From Nereida ignava (lineage in GTDB: Bacteria; Pseudomonadota; Alphaproteobacteria; Rhodobacterales; Rhodobacteraceae), in assembly GCF_001049735.1 (NCBI RefSeq), contig NZ_CVPC01000008.1:1-64000 (forward strand): a stretch of 64,000 bases of DNA, read 5' to 3'. The notes under the pieces are model-generated. The model was given only the letters and a program-made list of their open reading frames with translations. It was not told the origin of the DNA and searched no databases. Shown piece after piece: positions 62,477 through 64,000 of this stretch; positions within the stretch are counted from its first letter, which is position 1, and every line of letters starts with the position of its first letter. The position numbers were made by a program, and so were the translations under genes.

Positions 62477-64000
62477 CTAATGTGCAGTCGCACCTGTTGC
62501 AGAGGCTTTTGCGGCCAAAGCTGCTGCTGCCGCCTCTTCCGCCGCTTCATCCCATTCAATCGCCTCGGGTTGGCGGATCAGCGCGTGCTCTAGAACTTCT
62601 GTCACGTGGGACACTGCGATAATCTCAAGACCCTCTTTGACGTTGTCGGGGATGTCCGGCAGGTCCTTAAGGTTTTCTTGCGGGATAAGCACAGTTTTGA
62701 TGCCTCCACGCAGCGCCGCCAAAAGTTTTTCTTTCAGCCCACCAATCGGCATGGCGTTCCCGCGCAGCGATACCTCACCAGTCATTGCGATATCTTTACG
62801 CACTGGAATTTTGGTCAACACAGATACAATAGACGTCACCATCGCCAGACCCGCGCTTGGCCCGTCTTTGGGCGTCGCACCGTCGGGGACGTGTACGTGG
62901 ATATCCACAGCATCAAACTTTGTCGGCTTCACACCAATCGCAGGGCTAACCGAGCGCACGTACGACGACGCCGCATCGATGGATTCCTTCATCACATCGC
63001 CAAGCTTACCCGTGGTCTTCATGCGGCCCTTGCCAGGCAGGCTCAGCGCCTCGATTGATAACAGCTCACCCCCAACGGACGTGTAGGCAAGACCTGTGAC
63101 GACACCGATCTGGTCCTCTTTTTCCGCAAGACCGTGTTTATATTTTGGCACGCCCAAGAACTCATCAAGATTATCAGCGGTAACTGTTACAGTCTCCGCC
63201 TCTTTCTTAATGATTTTCGTGACTGCTTTACGGGCAATCTTGGCCAACTCACGCTCAAGGTTCCGCACGCCAGCCTCACGGGTGTAGGTTTGGATCACGC
63301 CCGTCAGACCATCATCGCTCAGCTCGAACTCACCTTTGCGCAGACCGTGGTTCTTTTTCTGCTTCTCAATCAAATGCTGTTTGGCAATCTCGGCTTTTTC
63401 ATCCTCGGTGTATCCCGAAAGGCTAATGATCTCCATCCGGTCTAAAAGCGGACCCGGCATGTTGTAAGAGTTCGCCGTTGTCAGGAACATCACGTTGGAC
63501 AAGTCGTACTCTACCTCAAGGTAGTGATCGACAAATGTGCCGTTTTGCTCTGGGTCAAGCACTTCAAGCATCGCAGATGCCGGATCACCACGGAAGTCCT
63601 GCCCCATCTTGTCGATCTCATCGAGCAAAATAAGCGGATTGGTGGTTTTCGCCTTTTTCAACGCCTGAATGATCTTACCCGGCATTGAACCAATATACGT
63701 CCGACGGTGTCCACGGATCTCGGATTCGTCTCGCACACCCCCAAGAGAGATGCGGATAAACTCGCGGCCCGTCGCGCGCGCCACAGATTTACCAAGCGAG
63801 GTTTTACCCACACCGGGAGGGCCCACAAGGCACATGATCGGCCCCTTCAGCTTGGCCGAGCGTTGTTGCACCGCAAGATATTCAACAATGCGCTCTTTTA
63901 CTTTGTCCAAACCGTAGTGACCCGTGTCCAACACCTTTTGTGCATGGCCAAGGTCTTTTTTCACGCGGGATTTCTTGCCCCACGGAATAGACAGCATCCA
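62477..64000 (-). CDS. lon: Lon protease, C-terminal two thirds (5' end outside window)
   Basis: ATP-dependent AAA+ serine protease. The frame runs off the right edge; about 507 residues are visible, corresponding roughly to residues 300-805 of the full protein. Walker [13 protein letters not shown] near visible residue 60, Walker [12 protein letters not shown] near 120, arginine-finger region, then the protease domain with catalytic Ser in [13 protein letters not shown] near 375 and Lys in [16 protein letters not shown] near 415. The C-terminal tail is Ala/Glu-rich ([19 protein letters not shown]). A terminator follows. The N-terminal substrate-binding domain is not seen. Confidence 0.96.
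   Translation of the reverse strand, partial: WMLSIPWGKKSRVKKDLGHAQKVLDTGHYGLDKVKERIVEYLAVQQRSAKLKGPIMCLVGPPGVGKTSLGKSVARATGREFIRISLGGVRDESEIRGHRRTYIGSMPGKIIQALKKAKTTNPLILLDEIDKMGQDFRGDPASAMLEVLDPEQNGTFVDHYLEVEYDLSNVMFLTTANSYNMPGPLLDRMEIISLSGYTEDEKAEIAKQHLIEKQKKNHGLRKGEFELSDDGLTGVIQTYTREAGVRNLERELAKIARKAVTKIIKKEAETVTVTADNLDEFLGVPKYKHGLAEKEDQIGVVTGLAYTSVGGELLSIEALSLPGKGRMKTTGKLGDVMKESIDAASSYVRSVSPAIGVKPTKFDAVDIHVHVPDGATPKDGPSAGLAMVTSIVSVLTKIPVRKDIAMTGEVSLRGNAMPIGGLKEKLLAALRGGIKTVLIPQENLKDLPDIPDNVKEGLEIIAVSHVTEVLEHALIRQPEAIEWDEAAEEAAAAALAAKASATGATAH

Noticed and set aside
1-64000. CRISPR array, insertion sequence or integrated element
   Set aside because: No regularly spaced direct repeats, transposase, recombinase or terminal inverted repeats were found in either strand; the only tandem repeats are RTX codons and the tRNA pair.

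Overview
The window is a contiguous piece of an alphaproteobacterial chromosome, almost certainly a marine Rhodobacteraceae (Roseobacter-group) bacterium. Evidence: ALA-synthase type hemA beside a secreted DUF5333 gene, a uvrA SOS box of the alphaproteobacterial GTTC-N7-GTTC type, a prfB without the programmed frameshift, a gene-transfer-agent type holin/endolysin pair lying between ccmE and ccmF, a purL-bolA-grxD run, a zapA operon with a coiled-coil partner, two tandem gap genes, and RTX and RTX-Hint proteins. No insertion sequence, CRISPR array, integrase or prophage was seen. Gene density is high and nearly all genes look intact. Only lexA (left edge) and lon (right edge) are cut by the window.

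Layout. 1-7.5 kb: lexA (3' part), comEC, gltX, gltA, a membrane-anchored RTX protein and an enoyl-CoA hydratase family gene. 7.5-13 kb, minus strand: argC, ccmE, endolysin, holin, ccmF, ccmH. 13-16 kb: murI, an acyltransferase and a LysR regulator. 16-17.8 kb: a candidate small RNA and an RTX-Hint exoprotein. 17.9-20.8 kb: purL, bolA, grxD. 20.9-21.8 kb: zapA and a ZauP-like coiled-coil gene. 22-26.7 kb: carbon metabolism (tkt, gap, a 47-aa membrane protein, second gap) with repeated operator-like sites. 26.8-36.2 kb, mostly minus strand: coaD, uvrA, an MFS gene, lpdA, a DUF924 gene, a second MFS gene, queA. 36.2-43.9 kb: a giant AsmA-like protein, peroxiredoxin, DUF455 ferritin-like protein, an M23 peptidase/bactofilin operon, a DUF2189 membrane protein. 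44-50.4 kb, minus strand: aminotransferase, amidase, PBP1A, prfB. 50.4-58.7 kb: M48 peptidase with a DsbA-like protein, an orphan histidine kinase, ispG, a RodZ-like protein, hemA, DUF5333. 58.8-64 kb: M20 peptidase, two tRNA-Asp, tRNA-Val, histidine phosphatase, an HU-like protein, a 59-aa secreted protein, lon.

How the genes work together. Several blocks concern the cell envelope and division: PBP1A/amidase, M23/bactofilin, RodZ-like/IspG, ZapA/coiled-coil, MurI, AsmA-like. A second theme is central carbon metabolism. The two GAPDHs differ at the residue that sets NAD or NADP preference. Their promoters share a TTA-N-CG-N-TAA operator core that recurs inside a 28-bp perfect palindrome in front of lpdA, which suggests one LacI-type regulator. 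The most unusual association is the phage-like lysis pair embedded in the cytochrome c maturation cluster; its holin resembles the family used for gene transfer agent release, and its endolysin carries an EF-hand-like calcium loop.
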